64,000 nucleotides of DNA from Synchiropus splendidus. Lineage: Eukaryota; Chordata; Actinopteri; Syngnathiformes; Callionymidae. Position numbers and translations under genes: made by a program. The DNA is taken from assembly GCF_027744825.2 (NCBI RefSeq), contig NC_071345.1, forward strand, positions 9,383,501 to 9,447,500. Direction: 5' to 3'. The notes beneath the pieces were generated by a model. It searched no databases. It had not been told where the DNA came from and saw nothing but the letters and a program-made list of their open reading frames with translations. Below, piece by piece: positions 35,704-46,814 of this stretch (positions within the stretch are counted from its first letter, which is position 1; the number at the start of each line of letters is the position of its first letter).

Positions 35704-35901
35704 CCCACTAAATAATCGTTTTATGTGACATACGAATAATGAACTTCAGGCTAACAAGTAGTCACTATGTCAAAACAAAACTGTGATATAGCACATGATG
35801 CACATGTTGAGCACCTGTGGTGAAACTACCAAGTATGGCTCCAAAAACCATCCATCAAGAGCTGTAACAGAATTCAGTGAATCCACGCGATAAGTAGCGC
35901 A

Positions 35902-35922
35902 GCGCTGCCCTCTACTGGCGGA
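35902..35922 (-). promoter_or_regulatory. CTCF-like motif
   Basis: The minus strand reads CCGCCAGTAGAGGGCAGCGCT, an excellent match to the extended CTCF consensus (CCASYAGRKGGCRS). Motif evidence only. Confidence 0.45.
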
Positions 35923-35989
35923 GAAGGCACCGGCAGACCCACCTCATTTTCCTCTCTCACCTTGAGGCCCGGGATCTCAGCGGGGCACA

Positions 35990-36800
35990 TGTTTAATTTG
36001 TCATCTTGCAGGCTGATCAGAGGTCAGAATTAATTCATAAGCCGCCTCCCCGCTGCTAAATGGATTGGGAGAGTTGTTATGAACATCAGCAGGGCGAGTC
36101 ATAAATGATTCAGTGAGCCCGGTTGTTCTTGGAAGAAGATCGGTGGCAGATCACAGTTGGGTTCTAATCAGATTCTGAGGTGTAAAAGTAATGACACATT
36201 TACACAAACAATCGCTCCAGCTCACTCGCAGCTCACCCTTCACCACTTACCGTCATCCAAATTCAGGCGGGTGCAATGTCCTCACTCGCACTAATGGCTT
36301 GTTTCAATGTAGCCGAGAACAAGAGCCATCCAGCCACTAAAGTGGGAGCCATGAGTCTGGAATAAGCAGGTTTGCAGTGGATTATATCGCACAAGTCACT
36401 CTTGCTTTCTAATGTTTGACAGCAGCTCCTGATGTGTAGATAATCGGAGCTATCCAAGTGATAAAGAGAGTCGATTTAAATATCAAGCGCATGGCAGCTT
36501 TCAAAAAAGCCACTAAAGAGGTGGAGGAAATGACCTAAAAAAAAATTTAAAAACGTGGTCGGGCTGTTTACTCCAAACAGAAGCAATTGCAGGCATGTCT
36601 GCAATGCAGCCGTCGCTTGTGGGCAGCTTGTGGCACTGGAGCGGATATTTAAATAGACCCGATGTGAAGGTGTGAGGTGCTTGTTACAGCCACATGAATA
36701 GCAGGACTCGAGCCTCGCTGCGAGCAACACGCTGCCGTGGCTGAGACAAACATCTACTTGATGTGATTAATCAGATGAGACCGCCTCACCGAGGCCCCAG
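35990..36800. promoter_or_regulatory. candidate conserved non-coding block
   Basis: Repeat-free sequence with phrases such as GTTTAATTTGTCATC, GAATTAATTCATAAG, CATAAATGATTCAG and GTGATTAATCAGATG, with no usable frame. It resembles developmental enhancer DNA; conservation is not testable from one sequence. Confidence 0.28.
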
Positions 36801-37079
36801 GTCCAGGTCTGGGAGCTCGCAGCCTCTGTGTGGTGTCACGCAGAGTGAGTAATACCAGGGGTCTCCAGTGGGATCACGTGTATAAGCCCTCCACGCCACT
36901 GAGTCGGCTTGTTGTCGACCGCACTTGCTCCGCCCATCCACGGCTCAAACCACCTTCCCCACTGCAACACAACTGTTCACTTCAATGGCAGGGGTTTCAT
37001 CATATAGCTTCCACAAGACATCCTACACCTGACGCCACCTGAGACTCCGCCCTTCTGAGTCAGCCTACAACTCGCTTCC

Positions 37080-37140
37080 ACTTTACAGTAGATCCAACAC
37101 AAGCAAAATTTCCCCATTGTGGGATGAATAAAGGCAACCA
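37080..37140 (+). mobile_element. LINE 3' tail ('ttccccattgtgggatgaataaagg')
   Basis: The phrase AATTTCCCCATTGTGGGATG followed by AATAAAGG is the standard 3' end of a teleost LINE (usually '...tttccccattgtgggactaataaagg'). The element body upstream (36850-37080) is too decayed to assign. Confidence 0.6.
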
Positions 37141-37184
37141 ATCAACACACAGTTGCAGAGGTCAAAACAAAGGGGAGCAGATTG

Positions 37185-37199
37185 TCGCCCCCTGCTGAT
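37185..37199 (-). promoter_or_regulatory. CTCF-like motif
   Basis: The minus strand reads ATCAGCAGGGGGCGA, a good match to the CTCF core. It lies about 45 bp after the LINE tail, so it might have been carried by a repeat. Confidence 0.4.
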
Positions 37200-37249
37200 C
37201 CACAATCGCATTCCTTTACAGTTTATTATAAGAGCAGTAATACGATGAG

Positions 37250-38337
37250 TGTTAGCTATTGCTTATCCCCACTTCGCTTTGCTGAATCGAAGAAGACAGC
37301 ATGTGACACTGAAACATGAAACCTTACCAGGTTCAGGGTTGTGTCGTGCTTGTTTTGCAACATGCTAAAATGGTGAATCATATCCAGAACTCTGTTGCAA
37401 GCCATGTTTTACATTTTAAATGTGACCTAGGCTTCGAAACAATTTTATTACTAGCTATTAGTTTATATTCGGGATGGGCCATATTGGACAGACCTCCACT
37501 CCTGTATTGGCCGTGGCGTCCTCTTCCTCGTCCCCATTAGGGTTCACTGATCGCGGACACACTCTCACAGGCAGCGCTAATGTTAAAGTCCAGAATCAGT
37601 TAGGGACCATGAACAAATTCTTAAGAGGTCAAAGTGTTAGTGAAATTTTCAATAAGGCAATGGAAAACAACCAATTTAGGAGAGAGAAAACGTTTTTCAT
37701 CATATAAATGACGACTGTTTGCATAATGAATTGGAGAATAGAATATGACTAAATGATCATTTATTCGCATGGTTTCTAATATTTCTTCAGTAGCATCTAG
37801 TAAACAGTTAAAGTCAACTGTTAAGAGACATGAGATACATCAGACAGACAGCTCAGTTTAACCCCTAAATAAAGCTGTCAGAGCAGTCTGTCAGACACCA
37901 GCGGCTTCTACCAGAGACCTGATACGCTGAATTTCTCATGTCTACACTTAGTAAACCATTATATTTAGACATAAACAAATAATGATGTTGGAGACAAACT
38001 CTGCTAATAAGTTTAATCATAAAACAGTTTCAAGAGAGTCTGTAGTGTGCACATGGAATAGAATGAAAATGTATTTATTGTGATAATTATTGTTATTGTC
38101 ACAATTACAACATTTATCACGCTAACTTTTTTTCATCCATATCGCCCATCTCTAGCCTATATCCAACTTGTTCTTAGTGAGTACTTCAGGTCTCTCAAAA
38201 CAAATTGAAAAAAAAAAACAGTATTTAGATATTTGGGGTAAAGTTGTCCAATGTCTTATATCAAAATAAAAATGAAAAAAAAGCAACCTGAATGCTATTT
38301 AATCAGATTTTTCACGACATGATTACTCATAAACACA

Positions 38338-38338
<1 letters not shown>
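37250..38338. other. non-coding sequence, no gene seen
   Basis: Moderately AT-rich sequence with 74-77-codon frames lacking domains. Nothing supportable as an exon. Confidence 0.4.

Positions 38339-38404
<66 letters not shown>
38339..38404. repeat. (TA)n microsatellite, 66 bp
   Basis: A pure TA run, followed within 120-240 bp by a T run (about 38503-38523) and a 17-residue A run (38621-38637). Confidence 0.95.
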
Positions 38405-38406
<2 letters not shown>

Positions 38407-38475
38407 GCGGGGTCCTACGCTTTGTACATCTGTTTGGAGCCACCTTTTAATTTAACGTTACAGCTCATCTCAGAC

Positions 38476-38490
38476 ACAAGAGGGCGCTAT
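38476..38490 (+). promoter_or_regulatory. CTCF-like motif
   Basis: ACAAGAGGGCGCTAT fits the CTCF core (AGAGGGCGCT). It lies just before a T21 run. Confidence 0.35.
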
Positions 38491-38639
38491 TGCTCCATGC
38501 ATTTTTTTTTTTTTTTTTTTTTTAATCACAGCCACCATTTTTCTGTCTATTAGATTTAAAAAATAAAACAATTGTCATTATAATGTTGCTGTTTTGGATT
38601 TCGTTCGAGTGATGATTTAGAAAAAAAAAAAAAAAAATT

Positions 38640-40390
38640 CCAGTATTTTCCCAGACTATTTCCAGTTGGTTGTAAAGACCCGCATACCTGCCCATGACAA
38701 GGCCTGCCCCACCTGAGCGAGTGAAATCATCCCCTTCCTGAGAAAGCCCTCCACTCTTTATTGTTCATCTCGGATGTGGAACGGTGCGCATCCGGCGCCG
38801 CCTCAGCGCCGTCCTGCCACGCTCACTGACCCTACAGTCAAACATGTGCATATTTACAGGCAGGGGGCGATGGAGGAGCCACTTGAAATTCAGAGAGAGG
38901 CTGAGCTTAATGGGCCGCATTGGAGGGACAGTGATGTCTTTCCATTTGTCTTCCATCGCACCAGGAAGAGCGGAGATTACAGATGAGGAGTAACAGACTG
39001 GCGCGGGTGTCAGGCGGGTGAGAGGAAGTGGAGGAAGTCCACTGTCTCGGAACATCGTCTGGTGTTTATGGCTCACGTAAAGTGGAAGTGGCCGGCTACA
39101 TGATGCGTTCGAGAACATCAACTGGGAACCACCATAATGAAGTGTGGCAATTAGCTCGGACTTCTTTTTGAAAACAATTATCCTCCTCTCGGCCAGAACA
39201 TTATGACCACCAACCTTCTCTCCATTCTGCTTTTATCATTCATTTAATTCACTTTCTAAAAGGAGAGTGTCGAGGCTAGCAGTTGATGATCTTATTTCAT
39301 CGCACAGCAGAGTTAACTTGCTATTAATAGCAAATTGATCACACTTTTTATTTGTTCTAAAAGTAGCTTAATGGGAGACTTTCACAACACAATTGCTTAA
39401 TGTGCGATTCACTTTGCCTCAGCACGATTAAGTGGTTCCGTTTGACAGCGTTGGTTTGTGTTTGTGAGCAACATAACTCGAAATATTGACAGATTCTTGA
39501 CAAAATTTTCAAGATATTTCAGAAATGGGAACAAGTGAGTAACATTTGGAGCTGATCCGGGTCGCCTTCTGTATCCAGCGATTTCGTCAAGGACCCTTTA
39601 TTGTTGACTCTATGAACACAGCCCTTAGCAGAGGTGTGGGGTAAACATCTGAAGCTTGGTGATACACTGGTTTCCACGTTGGAGTTGGCATCAACGACTG
39701 AGGCCAACATGTCTAATGCCATACAAGCTTGTGTCATGACATCCTCGTACTACACAGAAATGTTTCAAGCCAAAGGTTTTGTTGAATTTTTGTGATCTCC
39801 AAGCAAACTGCCTCGTGTCATGTCATGAGTCTATTGCTTAAACAGATTATAGACTTGTTTATTGAGTTTATGTTTTGTTGTTGAGTGTGAAAGTCAAAGT
39901 CAGACCACAGATAAGGTTCTTGTGATGGGTGACTGCTATCACTCACTGAGGGAAACAGAACCAGAACTTGTTCTCAGACAGAAGTTTTAAAACACAAAAT
40001 AAAGTTTGAGGATTTGCTTCTACTTCAGGTTAAAGTTGGTGTTGTTTTGTTGGCGGAGGCCAGAGCTCCTAGTTGGTTTTGACTGCCTTAAAAATACTTC
40101 CATATTTTGTATTTTTATCACATGACAACATACAATTGCAACCTTTAACCTGAATTTTTAGAGAATAAACAAAAGCGCCTAAACGCCCCACAAACTCCTA
40201 GTTTGCATCAAGATTTCCCACCCTGAGATAAATATTTCACAATCTTCCTGCATTTTTTTTTTCTTTCTCTGCACGTCCAAATATTGAATTCATTCAAACG
40301 TTTTCGGCGGCTCTGGTCCAAACACGAGAACCTGGTGATGAAGTAGCATCACATGTTTATTAAAACGCTGAGCTGAGAATCAACAGCATA
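38640..40390. other. non-coding sequence with an enhancer-like stretch
   Basis: 38770-39120 is GC-balanced and open on both strands (up to 118 codons) without a domain. 39230-39440 is repeat-free and rich in AT homeodomain cores (GCTATTAATAGC, CTTAATGGGAG, GCTTAATGTGCG, GATTAAGTGG), resembling a conserved regulatory element. Confidence 0.35.
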
Positions 40391-40443
40391 AAGCCTGTTA
40401 GCTGATTTAAAACAATCTCAGCCGTATAATTCTGTCTCTTCAG

Positions 40444-40821
40444 AACCAGAATCGGATTCTGAACCCAGAGTGACAGAGCGGGGTCCAGGTGCTGAAGGAA
40501 AAGGGAGTAAATATTTGTTTAGTGGTCCCATTGTTGAGCTCCAGACCCCTGTGCCTCTTAAGAAAACTTTCTCTCCACACGGGAGCAAGCAGAGCAAACA
40601 GTCCCCCATCAGCCCGTCTGGACCGCCGCGGACGTTCACGTGTTTGTTTGTTCAGTCGGCCGCCATGACAGACGGAGAGAAAGTGAGAGGGAAGACTAAA
40701 GACGAGCGAAGAGAAAGGAAGACAGGAGCAGAAGACGAGGAGGAGGAGGAGTGGACCACAGATGGTGCCCCGGTGCGATTCCCAAAAGCTTTGCCAAAGC
40801 TTTGTCAAACAGGATTTAAAA
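40444..40821 (+). CDS. possible internal exon of an unidentified gene
   Basis: A C/T-rich tract ending TCTCTTCAG (acceptor, 40443) opens a frame that runs without stop to a GTGAGT donor after 40821 (phase 1); read through, it stops at 40839-40841. The peptide begins EPESDSEPRVTERG, has a Ser/Pro-rich basic stretch (KTFSPHGSKQSKQSPISPSG) and ends in a charged region with an EEEEEW run. Such low-complexity Ser/Pro and acidic composition is common in disordered regions of nuclear or cytoskeletal proteins. I do not recognise the family. Part of the minus strand is also open (40440-40808), so chance is not excluded. No neighbouring exon in matching phase was found. Confidence 0.35.
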
Positions 40822-40859
40822 GTGAGTCAAAGCTCATGTGACTCAATGTCTTTAGAGAA

Positions 40860-42280
40860 CAAAAAAAAAGCACGGCAACTATGGTCTGTTCAACAGTCCA
40901 CAATTTGATTTATTGGCTGTGTAAAGTTAATTTAAATGCGTCGTAAACGTAATTGGATAGCATTTTAGCCATCGCACAAAGGAAACTGAAAACTTAAATG
41001 ACTTGTAGTCGCACATAAAAAGTCTGGACGATGAACTCAACGTATTTCTCCAGGGGAAACTCATCCTCAGAAGAAATACACCTGAGAGAAATGGAAATAA
41101 ATGTGTTAGAAAGGACTTGAAGGAGTCCATGATGGGAAGGTGTTCAGGTACATCATATGTAAAATCCCAAATTAAGCTCGATAAGAAGTTCAATTTAAGT
41201 TACCCAAACCTTTTGGAGCGGTAAAGTTAGCTTAATCCTTCAAATCTTCAGGTTTAACCTAAGAGTGATGTGCCACAGGTTGGTGTGTTCCAGTCCCAGT
41301 GCGGGTCCTTGGACACGGTTCTTGGCGCTGCACTAGCTAAACAACGTGTAATGTGCGGCTCTGGTGTGACATGAGAAACCAATATGGCGGCACCTGAGGG
41401 AAAACAGGGCGCAACTGAAGATACTGCAGCAACTCCTGGTGATGCCCATGAAGATAGCAGATGGATGACCCCACAATGGGACTTGATAACTCGATGTTCT
41501 AATGCGATAAACAATGTCTCAGGATCTCAATATCCAGACAAGACTCCATGAATCACATGATCAGTCGAGAGAATCGACGATGAAACATTGCAAGTCAAGA
41601 TGCTAGACAGAATGAGAAAGGAGGAGAGGAAACTATTTTGTCGTGCGACAAGATGTATCAGGGAAAGGCAAAAGCAAGGTACACATTTCAACGAAGACTC
41701 TTAATAGTTTAGATCATCTGAAGAATTTAAAACAAAATTTTAAATCTTCTGAATGATTCTTTAAGAACTGGAAGTGAATGTGTGTTGCTGTCCTTCAGAG
41801 CTGCGGCAGATATTTTCAAGTGTGTGTGTGTGTGTGTGAAGGGGTTGAAGGAGAGCGGTGCAGGGGCTCACTGAGCACTGGAGGAAGATTAGCTCCCTCA
41901 CACACAAATCTAACTGACCAGGGAGTCGTGCCATCAGAGGGACAGATGGATAAGAACTATTGACCCTCTGACCTGCATCACTTTCTCACTAACTCCTGCT
42001 CATTCACATGCAAATTGATACAAATACACACTCTGACTTTTCCATCCAGGCCCTCTCGCCTTCCTATCTGCTTTCACTTTGGCAATGATCCGCCGACAAT
42101 TATCATACTCACCTCGCTGGATGAGTCTTCGGTCCAATGATTCCCAACGAAGGATATAAGAATTTCCAGCGAGAAAAAAATAAAACATGTGACGCTATTG
42201 TAACGCGTCTTTGGTTGTGTCCTGGTGCACTGCAGAGAAGAGTTCTCTGGCAAGATATGGAACTCATGGTGGCGTGCTTC
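40860..42280. other. non-coding sequence, no gene seen
   Basis: Mixed sequence with a short (GT)n at 41821-41838 and frames of 60-88 codons without domains. Nothing supportable as an exon. Confidence 0.4.
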
Positions 42281-42284
42281 GGAG

Positions 42285-42700
42285 TGCTGTGGTCTCAAGA
42301 CCACTTTTTTGGGTCTCAGTCTCGAAGGCTGACTCGGTCTTGACTCAGACTGGGTGGACTCTGGATTTCTATTCAAGACCAACCGAGGCTGTCGTAATTG
42401 GTTTGTTCAGTTTTGTTGTGTTTTTTCGTTTGTTTTTTCTCCATATTTGCTCCATATTTATCAGGAGCCTCAAACGGATCCACAAAAGGGCCACAGCTAG
42501 TCAGGAAGACACCCGAAAACCAATCTGGTGGCTGTAGACTGGTAATTGTCAGTCTGGTGCTGCTTGTCTGGATCACCAAAGTGAGCCTGCACTCGCTGCT
42601 GCTCATTCGTGGATCAGTTTATATGTACTGTCTTGGTCTCGACCTCCAAATGTCTTGGTCTTATCTTGGTCTGGATACTCTCCAGTCTCAATAATGTCTT
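42285..42700. repeat. 'tcttggtctcg' family interspersed repeat, copy 2
   Basis: Carries 'ggtctcaagaccac', 'gggtctcagtctcgaagg', 'gactcggtcttgactcagac' at the left and 'gtcttggtctcgacctcc' and 'gtcttggtcttatcttggtctgg' at the right. It has the same character as 11215-11440. Non-coding; ends approximate. Confidence 0.6.
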
Positions 42701-42719
42701 TGTCTCTACAACTACGATG

Positions 42720-44465
42720 CTACCAGTTAGATAGCCGACGAGTCACTGAGTACCAGAACGATTAGTCGACAAGTCGGTACGTGACATTTACAGGTTGGCG
42801 AACAACATGTTTCATCGTAGTCTCCTGTGTTGTGCTTTGAAACTTCATATTTGTATTTAAATTGCTCGAATGTTATAAGATGTTCCCACACATTCAATAT
42901 TTCAGGTTCCTCAGCCATTCCTCCTCTTACCGCGAAGAGAGTGATGATGTCACCACAAGTTGAACCTGCTGGCGACTCGTTTAATAGTCGATTATAGTCA
43001 ACCAAGTCCACGAGTCGTTGCAGCCATTGACCACATGGCACAAAACCACATGCTTCCAAAAGCAACTGTCAACACATGGTTAATGTCACAGTGAGACTTG
43101 GGATGACAAGAGGGTGGACCATAAGAAGACAGCAAAAGAAGAAACTAAATGCTTCAACACATGATGTGAGAGGAGAATATGGCACTTAAAATGCCAACAA
43201 CCAAAGTACACACAAGAGATCAGGACATGATACACAAAAGTGCTTTCCATCTCAGATGCTTTTCTACCATCCCTCGACAGGAAAACGGACACACACACCT
43301 GTTGCATGTTACACTATTAGGACGCATCTATGACAAAGGACTTGACAGTAATGAACAAAAGACCATTTGTTTGGCAAAGTATCATGGATTTTTGGGAGTG
43401 TAAATGATTCCTCTCAAGCCAGTGTGACACCCAAATGTGGACCAAAAGTTGCTGTCTTGGATTACAGATCAATATTTAAAGCTCCTTGAATTTTTTTTTA
43501 GATAATTCAGAGGTTTTTATTGTTGAGCAAGACATTTTTTTTATGGTTTGGTGTTAGCATATTTGCAAGGGTAATGGCGCAGCACCACAGACAAACCAAA
43601 CTGACAAGAAATACCAGGAAGCGTCCTGCAGACGAAAGAAAATAAGTAGCGAGTGACAACAAGATGTGATGCAAGTAAACCTGATGCATATGGTGCACAC
43701 ACAACAAGGTTAGGGGGAGCCTGAGAAAAGGGACCAGCCAGATAAAGTAAGCGACATAGAACTTGCCAAAATCTCCTTCTTCACATGAATCTTTCAGTCA
43801 AACATATAAACCCCGGTCTCCCTCGCAGCGCCCTCATGGTGGTCGGTCGCACTTGTAAAGGCTTAATCTGTTGGTCCCACCTCCCTGGTTAAGAGAACAA
43901 AGACCCCTCTCCCGTGACACAAAGGGGACTCACACACTCCTACACACACGCTCCAGACGGACCACCCATCCTTGAAGACCCCGGCCGCAGCGGGTGTGTA
44001 ATGACCAGAGTGTTGTACAACTCTGTCGTTACGCACATTAAAGTCTCTTTTCCATTTTCCCAGAGTGGAGTGTTCACACATTCTTAAGGGGGGCTGGGGG
44101 GCCAGGCGAAAAAAGGCATTCAGATCTGACTTTGAAGTTGGCTCTGAGATTAGATCTCAGTCGCTGAGGCGGTTGGGGATTAGATTAGATTATCTCACAG
44201 AGCAAATTATTACCATTCTGGAGGTGCTGCAGGGTGAAAATGAACAGAACCCTCTTCAGGCCATTTGTTGCCATGAAAACAGTGGATCATTCAGGAATAC
44301 AAGAAAGTGAAAGTCATCTCACACAGTGTGAAAGTTCCCCTCAGTGAAAGGAGTCTAATTATCTTTGTGGTTCTGCGTCGAAAGTTAGGCGACGGATGAA
44401 GATGCTTAAAACCGGAGATGAAACTCCAGAAAATAATTTTCATCAATCGTCAGAATGTCTGTTTA
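42720..44465. other. non-coding sequence, no gene seen
   Basis: Frames of 66-112 codons (for example 42727-43065 on the minus strand) have no recognisable domain. No splice-supported exon. Confidence 0.4.
43826..43842 (-). promoter_or_regulatory. CTCF-like motif
   Basis: The minus strand reads CCACCATGAGGGCGCTG, a strong match to CCASYAGRKGGCRS. Motif evidence only. Confidence 0.45.
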
Positions 44466-44469
44466 TTGG

Positions 44470-44845
44470 CAGGTGTCTTAGGATACGATACATATATTCC
44501 AATATATTGTGATACTGTTAGTTCAACATTATATTGTAATACTTGATAGCAAGAGTCATAATTTTATGGGGGAATATCAGATGAAAACATGAATATGAAT
44601 ATGAAAACAAGTTTATTGTTATGAACAAAAAGAAAATGACATTAGTATTAAACACTGGTCACAAATATCCAAGAATCTATGTATCAGATAGACAAGTAAC
44701 ACACAATCAAGTATTGTGATATTTCAGCGAAAATATCATGACAATAACACACGATCAAATATAGGGATATTTCAGCAACAATATCACACAATCAAGTATT
44801 GCAATAGTTGAGCATATCAACATTTTCTTAAACCCCTAATCCACA
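44470..44845. repeat. 'gatacgatac' family repeat, copy 2, with internal tandem units
   Basis: Resembles 18687-19115 ('ggatacgatacatata', 'actgttagttcaac', 'aagtttattg'). Its right part, about 44700-44820, repeats a unit of roughly 40-50 bp built on ACACAATCAAGTATTG...GATATTTCAGC about three times. Non-coding. Confidence 0.6.
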
Positions 44846-46745
44846 GTGACGCTGTAACCAAAGTGATGTTCGAAGAACTTGGTTTTTGTTTAGCGTCATA
44901 AGCAACAAACTCGTCACAATCTGTCACTTATTTCCATAGATCCTTCATAAACATAACAAATAATGAGGCCATCCTACTTCTAACACCATTGGTCAAAGGT
45001 GCAACCCCTGGCCATGGTTGGTTTACGAATTTGCAGAACAGAAAAGAACAATTTAACGCTGAAATCAGAGCTAGTCGTAAATTGCGCAAGATTTTCGGGG
45101 ACTGGAACACGATTTACAACTCTTCACTTCCCAAGGTACGTTGACACCAGACTTGGCCACTTGTCGCACTACTACATTGTGACTAAATGCGACTTACCCT
45201 GTCTGTCAAATAGTGTTAACAAAGCCTGCGGGGTTAACAAAGCCTAGGGTCTGGTCAAAGGATCGGAGGGGCAGAACAGTTACAGTTACCTCGGAACTTG
45301 GATGTCCCCGCTGGGAAAGACGTTCCAGCCTAGTTCAGTGCATTCTAGTTATTGAGGCTGGAAAAGAAGATAGCGACGTCCACGAACGATATTCTCAGAT
45401 CAGCGTTGTCTGAATATAAGCAACGACTTGATAAGAATGAATGAAGGGTGAAAAGGAAATACAAATTTGGGGAATATCTCTGTATCCTTGGGGGTATTTC
45501 CCTTTTTCTAAACTGTTAGGTTTACATTTGGGGAAGCCATCTTGAAATGCAAACTTGAGGTGGTGAGAATTCTCCCACCTACCGAATTGGAAATCCCACG
45601 TCGAATGACATCATCGAGGGGGCGGATCTGAGAATTTCCCAGTTTGGAACTGGAACACAGCAGCAGTCCTCCATGTACTGTGGAAGGATATTAAAAGCAA
45701 CAAAAAACTTGGACGCCAACATCTCTGCGTCCGTTGAATCTTTCAGAGGTGCTAGCAGCTAGGAGTCAGTGAATGCGAGCAACCGCTACAAAACTCTAGG
45801 CTTTGACTGGCTAACTGATCAGTTGTTGCCAGAGCTTTGGCATTTGAAACACGGCACATTGTAGCACGAGTCAGTGGGACATACTCGCATGGGCTCAGAA
45901 ACGAAGGAAGAACGCTAAGCTCGACACAGACAGAATCACAGACTTTCACCAAGAAAGGTTTTCAACAACAAAACTTTAGGTGTCAACGTGGAGAAATCCG
46001 ACTGTGTATTTTTGCCGGACACCTTTAAAGCAGGCACACTAAGGTTGATTCCGTGCCTCATAATAATCTGACTGACCTTTTCCGCAGAGATCCTCGCCGG
46101 CCCACAGATGTGGGTGACGCTGTCGCGCGCTAGCGCTCCCTCGTGCATTTGTTTGAGCGCAGCTTTTCTTCCTGTTTATCCGCCGCCTCCTCCGCCTTGC
46201 CAGCTCCATCTCCATAATCCACAAACAATTATCATATTTGCCTCAGCGGACCATTTTTTGTTTACGGATTCAAAATTAACAATTTACACAGCTGGGTTTG
46301 TAGCAAACACCTTTCCAAACTGGCGGAGGTCCATCTGGAAGCCAAATGAAGAAGCAAATATATTGTGGAGACAGAACAATAAAGGAAATATAATAGGACA
46401 ATCTGACTGAGCCACGCTTCATTGGACTTCTAGTAGTACTGTGTGTAAAAACAGAGATGGCGGGAGGCGAAGACGCGAGTGCAGGCAGGGTGAAACAGAC
46501 GACACTTAACTGGCCTATAGCTTCTGATCTAAAAGCTGGCTGTGACCCTGAGGTTTTGACTTTGAGCTCCCCTTGGTAGTTTTGATAAGACATTCATAAG
46601 AGTTTTCAATTGGCTTTGAGGTTTCTTTTTTTTAACCTGCTTGTGAATTACATTTTAAAATTTTAGTTTTAATTTTCTGCATTGTTATCTGTTATCTTTT
46701 AACCCAGTATTTTCTGTCCTCACAACTTCATCAGCTGTGTGTGTT
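44846..46745. other. non-coding sequence, no gene seen
   Basis: Unique and repeat-like sequence with frames up to 105 codons lacking domains. 46080-46260 (ACAAACAATTATCATATTTGCC) could be regulatory. Confidence 0.35.
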
Positions 46746-46749
46746 GCAG

Positions 46750-46810
46750 GTGGCGGATGATGTTGCAGCAGGTGCCGAATCTGGATGTGAGGGTCTCGAC
46801 CGAGTCACAG
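46750..46810 (+). CDS. possible 61-nt internal exon, gene unknown
   Basis: A pyrimidine-containing tract ending GTGTGTTGCAG (acceptor, 46749) and a GTAACT donor after 46810 bound 61 nt that are open in two registers. One reads WRMMLQQVPNLDVRVSTESQ (phase 2 in, 0 out), the other VADDVAAGAESGCEGLDRVT (phase 0 in, 1 out). Neither matches the phase-1 end of the candidate exon at 40444-40821, so the two would need an intermediate exon. I do not recognise the protein; short exon-like segments can occur by chance. Confidence 0.25.
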
Positions 46811-46814
46811 GTAA

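Larger units (their letters stand above)
35350..35760. repeat. complex of direct and inverted repeats with three microsatellites
   Basis: A 41-bp perfect inverted repeat (35496-35536 and 35591-35631) flanks a GATA/GA microsatellite. A third, imperfect copy of the right arm follows a long TA run at about 35701-35741. In addition, a 25-bp direct repeat with 'tcaagtatgtttttatttta' recurs on both sides of the AT run at 35408-35447 (about 35350 and 35448). The architecture suggests serial replication slippage or fold-back copying seeded by AT microsatellites. Confidence 0.8.

Noticed and set aside
35508..35708. 66-codon Tyr-Ile-rich frame
   Set aside because: Product of the TA and GATA microsatellites.
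38765..39121. 118-codon minus-strand frame opposite two plus-strand frames of about 70 codons
   Set aside because: Three overlapping frames without domain or exon borders; more likely non-coding GC-balanced DNA.
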